A stretch of 14,551 nt of DNA from an uncultured Marvinbryantia sp. (GTDB lineage: Bacteria > Bacillota > Clostridia > Lachnospirales > Lachnospiraceae). Each line of letters opens with the position of its first letter. Positions within the stretch are counted from its first letter, which is position 1. Below the pieces are notes generated by a model that worked only from the letters and a program-made list of their open reading frames with translations, did not search any database and was not told the DNA's origin. Where the stretch lies: positions 1-14,551 of the forward strand of contig CAKRON010000064.1 in assembly GCA_934373455.1 (NCBI GenBank), given 5' to 3'. Below are positions 14,253 to 14,551 of this stretch, one piece after another. The translations under genes and the position numbers were made by a program.

Positions 14253-14551
14253 TTATGCCATCTCTGGTTTTTCCCATAATGGCAGCTGTATTCCGATTCC
14301 CATTTTTACTGCATTCCGATATACTGTGCCGCCCCATGCAATATCTTCTACCGGCATACCGCCTACAGAGTATACAATGATCTCGTCATCACTTTCTCGT
14401 CCAGGATGTCTTTTTTCAATAATATCTGTAATATCTATGATATCGTCTGCCTTGATTTTTCCGTCATGTTTTAAATCTGTAAATTTTGTTCCGATGATCT
14501 GTACCTGTGGATAAGTCGGGTATGGATATTCTTCTTCCCACGCCTCATATA
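14253..14551 (-). CDS. Ornithine cyclodeaminase/mu-crystallin-family dehydrogenase, C-terminal fragment (runs off the right edge)
   Basis: This frame stays open from the window edge to a TAA at 14253-14255, giving 98 C-terminal residues. The segment DDEIIVYSVGGMPVEDIAWG, then GTVYRNAVKMGIGIQLPLWE and a final KPEMA, matches the C-terminal region of ornithine cyclodeaminase-like NAD(P)-dependent enzymes, in which a conserved acidic and glycine-rich segment closes the Rossmann domain and cofactor site. Upstream residues IIGTKFTDLKHDGKIKADDI are consistent. Members deaminate or reduce amino- or imino-acids; some Firmicute relatives are annotated tyramine oxidase subunit B. The catalytic and substrate residues lie outside the window. 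It precedes the AraC gene by 88 bp on the same strand. Confidence 0.8.
   Translation of the reverse strand, partial: YEAWEEEYPYPTYPQVQIIGTKFTDLKHDGKIKADDIIDITDIIEKRHPGRESDDEIIVYSVGGMPVEDIAWGGTVYRNAVKMGIGIQLPLWEKPEMA

Overview
The window looks like a chromosome segment of a gut Lachnospiraceae-type Firmicute (Blautia / Ruminococcus gnavus / Dorea relatives). The basis is moderate GC, strong AGGAGG ribosome sites before almost every gene, TTGACA-N17-type promoters, CUT1-type sugar ABC transporters without their own ATPase, and Firmicute-style NagB and NanE. Genus is inference. Nearly all genes are on the minus strand, so transcription units are best read from high to low coordinates.

Unit 1 (10485 down to 4266) is an amino-sugar / sialic-acid-type operon: solute-binding protein, two permeases, SGNH esterase, NagB, NanE and a ROK kinase that fits NanK, ending in an intrinsic terminator (4210-4254). 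Together NanK, NanE and NagB would take N-acetylmannosamine to ManNAc-6-P and GlcNAc-6-P, and finally GlcN-6-P to fructose-6-P. A sialate lyase (NanA), GlcNAc-6-P deacetylase (NagA) and sialidase are not in the window. A divergent RpiR-family regulator (10806-11687) sits across a 320-bp AT-rich intergenic region, the arrangement known for NanR in other Firmicutes, but its sugar-phosphate-binding domain appears broken at the 3' end.

Unit 2 (4134 down to the left edge) holds a DUF624 membrane protein with its own promoter, then a second solute-binding protein with two permeases, and the first 37 codons of a LacI-family regulator that runs off the window. A strong promoter upstream of the second binding protein is followed by two near-identical AAACGTTT-centred LacI-type operators, 81 bp apart, with a terminator-like hairpin between them. 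Both binding-protein/permease junctions carry large stem-loops with no U-tract.

Unit 3 (right edge down to 11562) is nitrogen-related: the C-terminal end of an ornithine cyclodeaminase-family protein, an AraC-type regulator, a PII (GlnB/GlnK-like) signalling protein with an altered T-loop, and an APC amino-acid permease. The last three genes are tightly spaced and resemble the glnK-amtB pairing, with an amino-acid permease in place of the ammonium channel. This unit converges on the truncated RpiR gene, and the two reading frames overlap by 126 bp at what looks like a rearrangement junction near 11540.

Most worth a second look: the PII-APC pairing, the RpiR truncation and read-through tail, the double-operator leader with hairpin, the ROK kinase without the usual zinc cysteines, and the paired intercistronic hairpins. 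No tRNA, rRNA, CRISPR array or transposase gene was seen.
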